Shown in pieces: positions 16,522 to 25,029 of a stretch of DNA of 38,213 bases. The stretch is from an uncultured Treponema sp. (lineage in GTDB: Bacteria > Spirochaetota > Spirochaetia > Treponematales > Treponemataceae), in assembly GCF_946187725.1 (NCBI RefSeq), contig NZ_CAMHSK010000027.1:1-38213 (forward strand), given 5' to 3'. Numbering within the stretch: position 1 is the stretch's first letter; every line of letters starts with the position of its first letter. The position numbers and the translations under genes are program-made. Below the pieces are notes generated by a model. That model did no database searches and was not told where the DNA came from. It saw nothing but the letters and a program-made list of their open reading frames with translations.

Positions 16522-17438
16522 GCATCCGGCAAAATTGAACCAGGAACAACTGTTTGAGCATTGAGGGATGCACAGTGAGTGCCAGCTTTGAGAGCTGATT
16601 CCAGATTCTGATTTTTGATGTAATCATGCAAAAATCCTGCCGCAAATGAATCACCACAAGCCGTTGTGTTTACAACATTTGAGGCAAGTTCAATTGGAAC
16701 GCGGATAGATTTGCCCTTTTCGGCTGCAATCGTGTCTTTTTTGCCGCGTGTTACGACGATTATGTTTTGCAATTCTGCGCTTTTTTTCGCGACTGCTGAT
16801 TCAAGCTCTTCTTCGCTCAAAAGCAAATTGCCGAAGGTCTGACAGAATTCTTCTTCGTTAATCTTTATGATTTGCGGTGTACAGACTTTGAGAGTGCCGA
16901 GAAGGTCATTGCCCCTGAAGTCTGCAAGAATGATTTTACCGGCTTTGTGAGCAACTTCGCAGATTCGTGAACAGATATTTGCTGACCATGCAGCTGGCCT
17001 GCTTCCTGCAAAGAGAAGCGCATCAAAAGATGACATGTATTTTCGAACGAATTCGAGTAATTTGAGTTCAGCTTCGGCTCCGGCGATATGGGCCAAATCC
17101 TGCTGCTCATCGGCTACAAGTTCTGTGGTTGTGCCCTTTTTGCAGTCAAGGAGAGTCCAGCATTCACGCGTGCTTCCTTCGATGTAAATTGGAGTGACAT
17201 ATAAATCGCTGTCGTTTGAGGCTAAAAGCATGAAGCGTTCGGCATTTACATTGCCGACTGGGCAGAGCGCGACTGAACAGCCCGGTTCAAGCTGATTCAA
17301 AACCCGCGCTGCATTCAGTGCTTTTCCGCTGGCATCTTCACGCCAGTTTCTTGAGCGGTTAACATTTTCGGGCAAAAACGAATCAAATTTTATTGTGCGT
17401 TGAATTGTTGCACTAAGGCAAACACAAAGAATTTTCAT
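16515..17438 (-). CDS. PfkB-family sugar kinase, 1-phosphofructokinase/tagatose-6-phosphate kinase-like
   Basis: 307 residues from ATG 17438. The longer frame to 17477 is upstream promoter DNA. The N-terminus MKILCVCLSATIQRTIKFD and DASGKALNAARVLNQL follow the PfkB signature I of the FruK/LacC subgroup. The C-terminal signature VNTTACGDSFAAGF holds the catalytic Asp and anion hole, with Cys replacing the second Gly of the usual GAGD. ATP-dependent phosphorylation of a sugar phosphate is expected; the substrate cannot be fixed. There is no Shine-Dalgarno, and its promoter places the mRNA start on the ATG. It sits alone between unrelated genes. Confidence 0.85.
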   Translation of the reverse strand: MKILCVCLSATIQRTIKFDSFLPENVNRSRNWREDASGKALNAARVLNQLEPGCSVALCPVGNVNAERFMLLASNDSDLYVTPIYIEGSTRECWTLLDCKKGTTTELVADEQQDLAHIAGAEAELKLLEFVRKYMSSFDALLFAGSRPAAWSANICSRICEVAHKAGKIILADFRGNDLLGTLKVCTPQIIKINEEEFCQTFGNLLLSEEELESAVAKKSAELQNIIVVTRGKKDTIAAEKGKSIRVPIELASNVVNTTACGDSFAAGFLHDYIKNQNLESALKAGTHCASLNAQTVVPGSILPDAV

Positions 17439-17444
17439 TGCATA

Positions 17445-17473
17445 AGTATGAAGAATTTGCTTGATTTTGACAA
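17445..17473 (-). promoter_or_regulatory. leaderless promoter of the PfkB kinase gene
   Basis: On the minus strand, TTGTCA (17468-17473), 17 nt, CATACT (17445-17450), then 6 nt to the ATG at 17438. It overlaps the stop of the upstream CDF gene closely (stop at 17483). Confidence 0.7.
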
Positions 17474-17482
17474 GCACAGAAA

Positions 17483-18598
17483 TCAGTCTGAAATATCCGT
17501 ATCGAACTGAACTTGCACATCGTAGTCAGGGAATGCTTCACGAACATCGGTGACAACATGATTGAACATGGTCTTCATATCCGGCGACTCGAAAGAAACG
17601 ATAATGTCAAAGCGCATGATTTTTTCGGTTTCGTCGACAAAAAATCCGTGCATTTGAAGAATGTCCTTGTGCTCATGAACGATTTTTGCGACTTTTGAGC
17701 GAATTTCCGCTGCGGAATTCTGTTTTGTGTTTACGCTGTAAACGCCGACTGCCGCCATCATTACACCGTGTTTTTCATAGACTAGCCGTGTGATTTTTCG
17801 CGTAACAACATCGATTTTGTCTGCCGTCCATGTGTCAGGAACTTCAATGTGAACTGAGCCCAAATGCCTGTCTGGACCGTAATCATTCAAAACCAGGTCG
17901 TATGCGCCGCGAATTTCCGGGTCAACGGAAGAGATTGTCCTTTTTATTGCATGCGAAACATCGCCATTGATTCGTTCACCCAAAATTTTGCTGAGGGTTT
18001 CCCGGAGCGTTTCAAAACCTGATTTTATGATTGCAAAAGCGATGATTATACCGAGCCATGCTTCAAGCGAAATGCCCCAAAATAAGAAGACAGCAGCCGC
18101 AATCAAAGTTGAAAGCGAAATGACTGAATCCATGAGTGCATCCTGACCACTTGCAATGAGGGAATCTGAATTCACGCGCTTGCCTGTGGATTTTACAAAG
18201 AGACCAAGCGCAATTTTGACTACAACAGCAGTTGCAACGATGAAAAGCGTCACCGGCTGGTAGTCAGGTGTTCGAGGAGTTATGATTTTCTTGATAGATT
18301 CAACAAGAGCCGTAGTACCTGCATATAAGATGATGACCGCAATCACCATTGCTGAAAGATATTCTGCCCGGCCGTGTCCAAAAGGATGCTTTTTATCGGC
18401 TGGTTTCAATGCCAGTTTTGTACCAATTATGGTAACTACTGAAGAAAGTGCATCGGTAAGGTTGTTGACTGCATCCAACACAATTGCAATTGAATGTGAG
18501 AGAAGCCCGACGAATGCTTTGAAGGAAGCCAGAGCAATATTCGCGATTATTCCAAGTATGCTTGTCCTGACGATGATTTTTTCACGATTCTGCTTCAT
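17483..18598 (-). CDS. cation diffusion facilitator (CDF) metal efflux transporter
   Basis: 371 residues from ATG 18598; the open frame further upstream overlaps another gene and lacks support. Six membrane helices with CDF hallmarks: AIVLDAVNNLTDALSSVV in TM2, KKHPFGHGRAEYLSAM in the TM2-3 loop, and SGQDALMDSVISLSTL in TM5. A cytoplasmic ferredoxin-like domain follows (RHLGSVHIEVPDTWTADKIDVV), then a second similar repeat at the end. The TM2 site reads N-x3-D and TM5 lacks the FieF histidine, which argues against a classic Zn/Fe exporter and for a Mn-type one (inference). It starts 10 nt after the stop of the barrel protein gene, so the two are co-transcribed. Confidence 0.9.
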   Translation of the reverse strand: MKQNREKIIVRTSILGIIANIALASFKAFVGLLSHSIAIVLDAVNNLTDALSSVVTIIGTKLALKPADKKHPFGHGRAEYLSAMVIAVIILYAGTTALVESIKKIITPRTPDYQPVTLFIVATAVVVKIALGLFVKSTGKRVNSDSLIASGQDALMDSVISLSTLIAAAVFLFWGISLEAWLGIIIAFAIIKSGFETLRETLSKILGERINGDVSHAIKRTISSVDPEIRGAYDLVLNDYGPDRHLGSVHIEVPDTWTADKIDVVTRKITRLVYEKHGVMMAAVGVYSVNTKQNSAAEIRSKVAKIVHEHKDILQMHGFFVDETEKIMRFDIIVSFESPDMKTMFNHVVTDVREAFPDYDVQVQFDTDISD

Positions 18599-18608
18599 TT
18601 TTTTAATC

Positions 18609-19673
18609 CTAGAAAATTTTGAATTTATATGAAAGATTGATGTCGAACCAGCTTGCACCAGCTCCGCCATCTGCATTGTCTGATTTATTATAGTTTGACT
18701 CGTAGTTTGATTTGTAATAATCGTCACCGCGAAGCTGCCTCATGTAGAGATAGCTTGTGTTCAGCGAGATGGAATGGCGCTCGTTAAAGCTGTAAGTCAG
18801 CCCGAAATTAAATTTGAATGCGCCCAGAAAATCAACCGTCAAATCTGCAAAATCAGTTTTTGTGACCAAATGTGCATCATAAGAAACGGCATAGATGTAT
18901 GGTGTAAAGAAAAATCCTGCATTAACGCTAAGGGAATTTGATTCTGTTTTTAAGCCTTCTGGGAGCGGCATTGTAAGCGAAAAATCGCTGCCGAGCCAGA
19001 AATAGTAAGTAAGCCGCTGATAGATTATGACCCGTCCAGAAAGTCGCTGAACGGTTTGATTTTCTTTGTCATCATAGCGGGAATAATATTTCCCTTCGAT
19101 TGCAGAAGATTTGCCGTACCAGGCAGTGCCGCCTTCTCCGGTGAATTTGATGTTGTTGTAATCGAAGGCAATTGTCGGTCTGATGCAGAAATTTGCGCTT
19201 GTATTGAAAATGTTGTAGCCGATTTTAAGACCGAAACTTATGTCGTAGTCCAGGTGATTGTCGCTTTCAGAATAGTTCGTTTTGTACTGATAGTTCTGCG
19301 CATTTGCTGTTCCGACATTCTGCCAATCTGAGTCAATCATTTGACCAGAATCACCTGGAATTCCGCAAGTCAAATGAGTCTCGGCGAAAAGGCTTTTCCA
19401 ATTGCCGTGAAGCTTTAGTCCGTAATACAGTTCCGGCTTTAATTCCCAGTTCAATTCACTGAGCTTGTCGTCATCATAATCGCATTTTTGAATGAAGACA
19501 TATTCATCAAGCTGACCGTATTTAAGTCCAAACAGTGGCTCCACCGAAAGCGAAAAATGTGCTGGCTTTTCGCCTGCTGAGTTTTCTTCTATTATTGTGT
19601 CTGTTACTTCCTGAGAGAAAAAATTGCTGACGAATAAGCCGGATAGACAAAGGATTAAGATAGATTTTTTCAT
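18609..19673 (-). CDS. putative outer-membrane beta-barrel protein
   Basis: 354 residues with a signal peptide (1-20, cleavage near NFFSQ). The mature chain is rich in Tyr, Asn and Gly, with alternating amphipathic strands (FGLKIGYNIF, AFKFNFGLTYSF, HSISLNTSYLYM). It ends in NLSYKFKIF, a terminal aromatic strand typical of BAM-inserted outer-membrane proteins. The family is not recognised. It lies 30 nt after the RluA-family gene and 10 nt before the CDF transporter, so it probably belongs to that three-gene transcript. A channel or porin role is inference. Confidence 0.72.
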   Translation of the reverse strand: MKKSILILCLSGLFVSNFFSQEVTDTIIEENSAGEKPAHFSLSVEPLFGLKYGQLDEYVFIQKCDYDDDKLSELNWELKPELYYGLKLHGNWKSLFAETHLTCGIPGDSGQMIDSDWQNVGTANAQNYQYKTNYSESDNHLDYDISFGLKIGYNIFNTSANFCIRPTIAFDYNNIKFTGEGGTAWYGKSSAIEGKYYSRYDDKENQTVQRLSGRVIIYQRLTYYFWLGSDFSLTMPLPEGLKTESNSLSVNAGFFFTPYIYAVSYDAHLVTKTDFADLTVDFLGAFKFNFGLTYSFNERHSISLNTSYLYMRQLRGDDYYKSNYESNYNKSDNADGGAGASWFDINLSYKFKIF

Positions 19674-19703
19674 AATTTAGCCTGTTGAATTGAATCTTTG
19701 CTC

Positions 19704-20453
19704 TTAAGCGCCAAGCGGGTCGACTCCGAAGATGTTGCTCAACTGTTTACGGGTGGCATCCATGTCTTTGGGGTAGGGCGCGGTAAAAGAGACTTCCTCA
19801 CCGGTTTTGGGATGCTTTAGCGTAAGATGATATGCGTGAAGTGCAAGACGATTTAAAAGCGGCCGTTCCTGAGTTTCATCACCGTTCCAGCGCTTTTTGA
19901 TTTCGGAAAGAAGAACTGGATGTTGATTGCCAGAATAAAGCGGGTCACAGACGATTGAAATGCCAAGAGACTGAAGGTGCGCACGAATCTGGTGTGTGCG
20001 GCCTGTGAGCGGGCGTGCTTCAATCCATGAGTATGGCCCGCAGTTGCCGAAATTTTTGAATTCTGTAATGGCGATTTTGCCGTATTTTTGATTTAAAACA
20101 GTGCGGTGGCGTGCGTCTCCGTCAACGAGAAGCTTTGAATCGACTCTTTTTGTTTCCCATAGCGGATGACCCAGAACGAGTGCATGATAAATCTTTTTGA
20201 CTTCGCGTTTTTCAAACTGCATTGAGAGATTTCTGTGAGATTCTGGATTTTTGGCATAAATGACGCAGCCAGAAGTGTCTTTATCGATTCGATGGACTGC
20301 ATAGAGCTTGCCGAATTCTTTTTCGGCTTCCAAATCAAGGCGGGGAGCATCCTCATCATAGCGGTCAGCGGCAATCAAAAGCCCCGACCGCTTGTTGAGA
20401 ACGACAATATCTTCATCATTGTAAATAACTGTATAGTCTGGTGTAATTTTCAT
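19704..20453 (-). CDS. RluA-family RNA pseudouridine synthase
   Basis: 249 residues. The catalytic motif HRIDKDTSGCVIYAKN holds the nucleophilic Asp (RIDKDTSG). Other RluA blocks are present (YNDEDIVVLNKRSGL, GRTHQIRAHLQSLGI, CDPLYSG, LALHAYHLTLKHP). There is no N-terminal S4 domain, as in the short RluA/RluC-like or TruC-like forms. The target (23S rRNA or tRNA) cannot be assigned. It is first in a likely transcript with the barrel protein and the CDF transporter. The promoter places the transcription start at the ATG. Confidence 0.92.
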   Translation of the reverse strand: MKITPDYTVIYNDEDIVVLNKRSGLLIAADRYDEDAPRLDLEAEKEFGKLYAVHRIDKDTSGCVIYAKNPESHRNLSMQFEKREVKKIYHALVLGHPLWETKRVDSKLLVDGDARHRTVLNQKYGKIAITEFKNFGNCGPYSWIEARPLTGRTHQIRAHLQSLGISIVCDPLYSGNQHPVLLSEIKKRWNGDETQERPLLNRLALHAYHLTLKHPKTGEEVSFTAPYPKDMDATRKQLSNIFGVDPLGA

Positions 20454-20460
20454 CAGAAAG

Positions 20461-20489
20461 ATTATATCACATTTAATGAAGTATGTTTA
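20461..20489 (-). promoter_or_regulatory. leaderless extended -10 promoter of the RluA-family gene
   Basis: On the minus strand, TAAACA (20484-20489), 17 nt, then TGA-TATAAT (extended -10; hexamer 20461-20466), then 7 nt to the ATG at 20453. No Shine-Dalgarno. Confidence 0.75.
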
Positions 20490-20513
20490 GCTATTTAGCC
20501 AGCGGCTTAGGCA

Positions 20514-21488
20514 TTACTCCTGTGAAGTAATTTCCTTGTAGAATTCACTGTAATCCTTGCGTTTTTCTTTGGTGAACTGAATTGCAGTGCGCGGATGCTG
20601 ATTCAAAACGCCTGTCATGAGATACTGCAAATCGTAGCCCCATGCAACACCCGACTCTTTAAGCGGATTCATCTGTTCTTCAACGAATTTGATTACTGGG
20701 AAGAGCTTGTATTTCGGGTTCTTCAGGAATCCCAAAAGCAGTTCCATTGCACAGTTACCGGCACCACGACCCATTGAGGCATAAGTTGCATCAAGGTAGT
20801 CAACCCCGTCACCAACTGCTTCAATTGTGTTTGCGAAAGCGAGGCGCTGATTATCGTGAGCGTGAATACCGAGTTTTTTACCGTATTTTGTGGCGAATTC
20901 ACCGTAGAGATCGGCAATTCGTGCAATCTGTTCCGGGTAAAGTGCTCCGTAGCTGTCAACGATGTAAATTACATCTGCAGGAGAGCGGCCAATCAAATCG
21001 AGGGCGACTTTTAAATCTGATTCCTGCGAATTTGAGATGGCCATGATATTGCAGCTGACTTCATAACCTTTGTTTTTTGCATCTTCAATCATGTCGATTG
21101 CGCCTGGCATCTGGTGAAGGTAAGTCGCAACCCGAATCAAATCGACCGGGCTGTTTGCCTTTTCCTGAATGTCCTGCTTGTAATTACAGCGTCCGACATC
21201 TGCCATAATAGCGATTTTCAAATCTGTGTTGTTATCATCGACAATGCTTCGGATATAATCATCTTCAGAGAACTTGCACGGACCGAATTTTGAAGTTTCG
21301 AACATTTCTTTGTCGGCGCGATAGCCAAATTCCATATAATCAACGCCGGCTTTTACATTTGCTTCATAAAGAGACTTTGCAAATCCTTCCGGGAAATAAA
21401 AATCATTTACCAGGCCGCCGTCTCGCAAAGTAGCATCAACAACTTTAATGCTCGGTCTGAAATCCATCAATTTGGAAAGTTCTTTCAT
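20514..21488 (-). CDS. HMGL-like aldolase (DRE-TIM metallolyase family)
   Basis: 324 residues. It has the family metal and acid-base motifs: VVDATLRDGGLVND near the N-terminus (D-x-T-L-R-D-G), GIHAHDNQRLAFAN (metal-binding H-x-H) and SMGRGAGNCAMELLLG. It resembles the aldolase domain of 4-hydroxy-2-oxovalerate aldolases and related lyases found alone in many anaerobes; the substrate is unknown. The ATG has AGGAG 7 nt upstream. It stands alone, with the RluA-family gene 60 nt downstream under its own promoter. Confidence 0.85.
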   Translation of the reverse strand: MKELSKLMDFRPSIKVVDATLRDGGLVNDFYFPEGFAKSLYEANVKAGVDYMEFGYRADKEMFETSKFGPCKFSEDDYIRSIVDDNNTDLKIAIMADVGRCNYKQDIQEKANSPVDLIRVATYLHQMPGAIDMIEDAKNKGYEVSCNIMAISNSQESDLKVALDLIGRSPADVIYIVDSYGALYPEQIARIADLYGEFATKYGKKLGIHAHDNQRLAFANTIEAVGDGVDYLDATYASMGRGAGNCAMELLLGFLKNPKYKLFPVIKFVEEQMNPLKESGVAWGYDLQYLMTGVLNQHPRTAIQFTKEKRKDYSEFYKEITSQE

Positions 21489-21616
21489 TTTTAACTCCTG
21501 TTCTTCTTGTTACTATCTATAGTATCATAAAGAACAAAGTTTGAAAAGAGCTTTCCAATTTCTTAGTCCAGAGAGCGTACAAGGCTTTTGCTGAATTCAT
21601 GCCCCAAACATTTCCC

Positions 21617-21645
21617 TCGACTTTTCGCCTGATTTTTACTATCTT
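21617..21645 (+). promoter_or_regulatory. leaderless promoter of the orphan ABC ATPase
   Basis: TCGACT (21617-21622), 17 nt, TATCTT (21640-21645), then 6 nt to the ATG at 21652. No Shine-Dalgarno. Confidence 0.6.
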
Positions 21646-21651
21646 AATGAT

Positions 21652-22491
21652 ATGGAATTTCTTGAACTTAACGATATAACTTTTACATACCCCGCCGTTG
21701 AGGGTGACTTAGACGAAAACGGAAATCAGATTGAGCCAAAGCCAGTTTTTGAGCATTTTTCGGCAAAACTGCCTGCCGGATTCGTGAGCTTTGTCGGTCA
21801 GAACGGCTGTGGTAAAACTACTCTCATGCTTTTGGCAAGCGGGCGGCTCACACCTCAGAGCGGCACTGTTTCTCTTTTAGGCAAAAATCCTGCCACTCTC
21901 AATGATGAGCAGAAAAATCTTCTTGCTTCGGTCATTTATCAGAACATGGAATTTGAAACCGAAGATAAAGTGAGCGAGCTTCTTTCGTATGTTTATCAGA
22001 ACGGAGCTTTAAAAGGTTCAGCCCAGGCGATTCGTGATGGCGGCAAAGACCTTCTTTCAGAGGTAATCGAAGTTTTTGAGCTTAAAGATGTTCTTGACCA
22101 CGCGCTCACCCATTTGAGCAAAGGCGAAATTCAGCGTGTTCTTCTTGCATTCGGAATTTTGTACGGAAGCGAATCGCTTTTTATGGACGAGCCGCTTTTT
22201 GCGATGGAGCCTCATCAAAAAGAAACAGCCCTTGCTTACCTCAAGGAATTTGTTCACAAAACATGGAAGTCAATCTACATCTCGATGCATGAGCTTGATT
22301 TGACCAAAAAGTATGCCGATCAGGTTTTGCTTTTCTATCCTAACCGCGACATGGCTTTGGGCACCCCCGAAGAAGTCCTCACCCGCGACGAAGTCGAAAA
22401 GGCGTATGGAGTTCCGTATGCGATGCTCAAAGACCACGAAAATCTGAGCCGTGAATATTTGAATTCTTTGAATAAAAAAGAAGAAAAATAG
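21652..22491 (+). CDS. ABC transporter ATP-binding protein without a partner permease
   Basis: 279 residues. Walker A VGQNGCGKTTLM, signature HLSKGEIQRVLLAFGIL (LSKGE in place of LSGGQ), Walker B ESLFMDEPLFAME, and switch His in YISMHELDLTKKYADQ. Residues 14-27 carry an acidic insertion (EGDLDENGNQIEPKP) before Walker A. No permease or binding protein gene is adjacent, so it works with a distant partner or in a non-transport role. The promoter suggests a leaderless mRNA. Its stop codon touches a GC-rich hairpin element. Confidence 0.88.
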   Translation: MEFLELNDITFTYPAVEGDLDENGNQIEPKPVFEHFSAKLPAGFVSFVGQNGCGKTTLMLLASGRLTPQSGTVSLLGKNPATLNDEQKNLLASVIYQNMEFETEDKVSELLSYVYQNGALKGSAQAIRDGGKDLLSEVIEVFELKDVLDHALTHLSKGEIQRVLLAFGILYGSESLFMDEPLFAMEPHQKETALAYLKEFVHKTWKSIYISMHELDLTKKYADQVLLFYPNRDMALGTPEEVLTRDEVEKAYGVPYAMLKDHENLSREYLNSLNKKEEK

Positions 22492-22610
22492 GCGCGAATC
22501 AACTGTCTACGGGCTATCCGCCCTTACGCTTTCGCTACATTGCCGTGCCGGTTTCGGCTTTGCTCAACCAGCACGGCAACGCTTCGCGGGGCTACTATCC
22601 CGCGCGGGCA
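22491..22610. repeat. hairpin-rich intergenic element, copy A
   Basis: Fills the whole space between two convergent stop codons. The left end GGCGCGAATCAACTGTC (22491-22507) is 16/17 identical to copy C. Stems: GGGC/GCCC (22511-22514, 22520-22523), TTGCCGTGC/GCACGGCAA (22540-22548, 22571-22579) and CGCGGG/CCCGCG (22585-22590, 22599-22604). It aligns in order with copy B. Confidence 0.75.
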
Positions 22611-23249
22611 TTAGCGGATGTCTTTAATGTCTGCGCCCAGGTTTTTGAGGATTTCTTCTACATCCTCTTTGTTAATACCGATGATTTTGAATGTGATAAT
22701 TCGCTTGCTCACATCGCTGCCGTCAGCAGTAATGAACGAAACGATTTTGCCTTTCTTTTCTGCGATTGCCGAACTGATTTTGGCCAGTTCACCGCAATTG
22801 TCGCTTACCTCTACAGATGCACGGACACCTTCATATTTGAATCCGAACATATCGACCATAGCCTTGAACAAATCTGTTTTTGTAAGAATTCCCGCAAGAA
22901 CTTCACCGTCAAGAACGATTACGCTTGAAATGCTGTTTTCGGCCATGAGTTTTGCAGCTTCTTCAATGGTAGCGTCTTTCTGAATCGTAATCGGCTTTTT
23001 TTTCATTACTTTTTCGGCGGTCATCTTTGAGATGAGATAGCTCAATTCATAAATATCGAGACTTGTCGCCTCAGAAGGCATTGTTTTTTTGATGTCAGTT
23101 TTTGTGATTACGCCCACAAGATTTCCTGAATCATCAAGAACCGGCATTTTCCCGATTTTCTCTCTGTCCATTGTATTTTTGATATTTGAGATAAGCTCTT
23201 TAGGGTTCGTGTAAACCGGATTTTTAGTCATAAAGTCGCGTACAATCAT
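22611..23249 (-). CDS. CBS-pair protein with C-terminal ACT-like domain (AcuB-like)
   Basis: 212 residues. Two CBS motifs: residues 1-60 (MIVRDFMTKNPVYTNP, GKMPVLDDSGNLVGVITKTDI) and about 75-130 (AEKVMKKKPITIQKDATIEEAAKLM, VIVLDGEVLAGILTKTDL). The last 75 residues form an ACT-like ligand domain (RASVEVSDNCGELAKISSAIAEKKGKIVSF). Such proteins sense adenine nucleotides or amino acids; the target is unknown. The Shine-Dalgarno GAGGAGGAA is strong. The final Arg codon and stop lie at the edge of hairpin element A. Confidence 0.88.
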   Translation of the reverse strand: MIVRDFMTKNPVYTNPKELISNIKNTMDREKIGKMPVLDDSGNLVGVITKTDIKKTMPSEATSLDIYELSYLISKMTAEKVMKKKPITIQKDATIEEAAKLMAENSISSVIVLDGEVLAGILTKTDLFKAMVDMFGFKYEGVRASVEVSDNCGELAKISSAIAEKKGKIVSFITADGSDVSKRIITFKIIGINKEDVEEILKNLGADIKDIR

Positions 23250-23312
23250 AAATTCCTCCTCGTTTATATCTCATACATGATAGCACACATTTTGGGATTT
23301 CAATAGATTTTT

Positions 23313-24578
23313 TTATGACAAGAGCCATTTCCACATAGGAACAACGCTTACTCTAATGCCGTTATAGTCAAGTTCTGCTTCTTCACTGTTGCTCAAAACA
23401 AGGCATTTTGCTTCTGGAATGAACTTCCGTAATTTTGCAAACGCATTAAGCTCACGCTCTTTTGTATCAAGATTATCCAGTGCATTGTAACAAACCTGAA
23501 TCGCAAGATTTTGCTCAGGCAGATAAAAGTCTATCTCAACATTGCTTTCAAAATAATAGACATTTTCCGTTCCGTATCTTCGGGCTAATTCAACGGCAAC
23601 AAGATTTTCGAGCTGGGCAGTTTCAGAATTTATCGTAAGAAGACCGAGCAAGCCTGTGTCCATAAAATAGTATTTTGGAGCAGTTTCTTTTTCCACAAGT
23701 TTTGCCGCATAATTCTGAATCGCAAAAAGCAGATATGCGTCGGTAATATATCCCATATAATTGATTACGGTCTGTTTTCCGATTGCCGAACCCGCACTTT
23801 TCAATATATTCGTAAGCCGTGAGAAAGAAAGAGCATTCATAACAGATTCCGCGACTTTTTTAAGAATCAGGCGGAGCGCAAAATCATTGGTGATGTTATT
23901 TCTTGTAAGAATGTCGCCGACATAAATCGTCTGATAAATGCTGCCTAAATATTCGCGTTTGTTTCGAATTTCTGTAAGTTCCGGGAAGGCCCCATATTTC
24001 ACATACTGCTCGTAGATTTTGAAGACATCAGCCTTGTCAGAAGTACTCATTGCCCTTGTGTAATCTTTTTCTTTTCCAAGTGCACGGAGATACTCTGAAA
24101 ACGAATACGGAAAAATCTGCACGACCATAAACCTGCCGCCAAGAGTTGATGCAATTTCACGGCTCAGCATTTTACTGTTGCTTCCCGTGATGTTTACCCG
24201 GTATTTCATATCCGCAAGCCGCCGCACGAATTTTTCCCAGCCCGCGACATTGTGAATCTCGTCCAAAAAGATATAAGGCTTTTTATCTTTGCCGGCCATT
24301 TCAAGACCGATTTCGAGCATTGTGTTCAAATCCGCAGTTTCCGTTTCCAAAAGCCGCTCGTCCTCAAAATTTACATAAAGGATTTCGTTAAGAGGCACCC
24401 CAGATTCCTGAAGCTTTTTTATCTGCTGATATAGCATGTATGACTTCCCGGTTCGCCTTATTCCAACAAAGCAATAATTGACATTTTCTTCCAGCTCATA
24501 GGCACGCAGAATTCCAGGATTGGAGAGATACATTTCTTTCTGGTCGATGAGTATTTCTTTTAGGAAATCTCTGTTCAT
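23313..24578 (-). CDS. AAA+ ATPase with C-terminal DUF4143-type nuclease-like domain
   Basis: 421 residues from ATG 24578 (AAGGGG 5 nt upstream; an in-frame extension to 24608 would overlap the promoter). The N-terminal P-loop ATPase has Walker A GIRRTGKS, Walker B YIFLDEIHN and the sensor VNITGSNSKML. The C-terminal part (LVAVELARRYGTENVYYFESNVEIDFYLPE, then LAIQVCYNALD) has the E-x-D-F / Q-V arrangement of a degenerate restriction-endonuclease-like fold. This family is scattered and often lost or gained; its biological role is unsettled, though defence and toxin-antitoxin links are proposed. Its promoter region carries three related operator-like palindromes. Confidence 0.9.
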   Translation of the reverse strand: MNRDFLKEILIDQKEMYLSNPGILRAYELEENVNYCFVGIRRTGKSYMLYQQIKKLQESGVPLNEILYVNFEDERLLETETADLNTMLEIGLEMAGKDKKPYIFLDEIHNVAGWEKFVRRLADMKYRVNITGSNSKMLSREIASTLGGRFMVVQIFPYSFSEYLRALGKEKDYTRAMSTSDKADVFKIYEQYVKYGAFPELTEIRNKREYLGSIYQTIYVGDILTRNNITNDFALRLILKKVAESVMNALSFSRLTNILKSAGSAIGKQTVINYMGYITDAYLLFAIQNYAAKLVEKETAPKYYFMDTGLLGLLTINSETAQLENLVAVELARRYGTENVYYFESNVEIDFYLPEQNLAIQVCYNALDNLDTKERELNAFAKLRKFIPEAKCLVLSNSEEAELDYNGIRVSVVPMWKWLLS

Positions 24579-24588
24579 AAACAGCCCC

Positions 24589-24678
24589 TTGTCTTGCCGA
24601 CAAGACAATTATAAGCTGTTTTTGTTCTATGCACAAGACAAAATTGACATATTTTTGTTCTATGAGTAAGACAAAAAT
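24589..24678 (-). promoter_or_regulatory. promoter with operator array of the AAA+ ATPase gene
   Basis: Minus-strand promoter TTGTGC (24631-24636), 17 nt, TATAAT (24608-24613). Over the start region lies a perfect palindrome, TTGTCTTG (24589-24596) and CAAGACAA (24601-24608). Upstream are two copies of a 26-nt imperfect palindrome, each beginning TTTTTGTTCTATG and ending AAGACAAAA, starting at 24619 and 24652. The 33-bp phase is about three helical turns. All three share AAGACAA. This is the layout of a cooperatively bound repressor. Confidence 0.75.
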
Positions 24679-24694
24679 ACCGTGGCAGTTACTT

Positions 24695-24735
24695 CACCTG
24701 TGCGTTAACGCACTAAAAACTATGCGTGCACACTA
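24695..24735 (+). repeat. 41-bp repeat, copy 1
   Basis: Begins CACCTGTGCG and ends TGCACACTA. It differs from copy 2 (25097-25137) at 2 of 41 positions. It contains the perfect palindrome GTGCGTTAACGCAC, then TAAAAACT and a second small hairpin around TGCGTGCA. It directly abuts the stop codon of the 95-residue protein gene. Confidence 0.9.
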
Positions 24736-25023
24736 TTACATTTGCATCAATGCAGAATAATTTAAATTGTGTTCCCTTGCATAAGTAATAAAATCTTTTT
24801 CTTCTTTTGTTACGCGGATTTGAAATTTAAGCGGCAACGCAAATTTCTGTTTTCGTCCTGCATTTTCTCTTGCTCCACCATGTCCGAATTTTTTCTCATA
24901 GGAGGCAAGTCCGGAGCGTTTCATATATTCTTTTTCAGAAATTATTTTTTCATCTGGAGAAATTTCAGATTCTAATTTTTTGAAAACATAACCTTCTGAA
25001 TCTTTTACAAAAACATACTTCAT
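24736..25023 (-). CDS. 95-residue putative DNA-binding protein (HGGAREnAGRK type)
   Basis: Small basic protein. The middle has GHGGARENAGRKQKF, a motif common in small plasmid, phage and toxin-antitoxin-associated proteins. The C-terminus (LKFQIRVTKEEKDFITYAREHNLNY) looks like a strand followed by two helices, as in ribbon-helix-helix proteins. The N-terminal 45 residues (MKYVFVKDSEGYVFKKLESE) are strand-rich and unrecognised. It has a perfect -35 and a leaderless start, with a 24-bp palindrome on the -35, so autoregulation is likely. It is bracketed by 41-bp direct repeats. It could be an antitoxin or a regulator of the downstream ATPase; neither is shown. Confidence 0.75.
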   Translation of the reverse strand: MKYVFVKDSEGYVFKKLESEISPDEKIISEKEYMKRSGLASYEKKFGHGGARENAGRKQKFALPLKFQIRVTKEEKDFITYAREHNLNYSALMQM

Positions 25024-25029
25024 AATTAT

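Noticed and set aside
24589..24678. AAGACAA repeats as a CRISPR array or replication iterons
   Set aside because: The copies are palindromic, few, and sit exactly on a promoter; an operator array fits better, and there is no replication initiator gene nearby.
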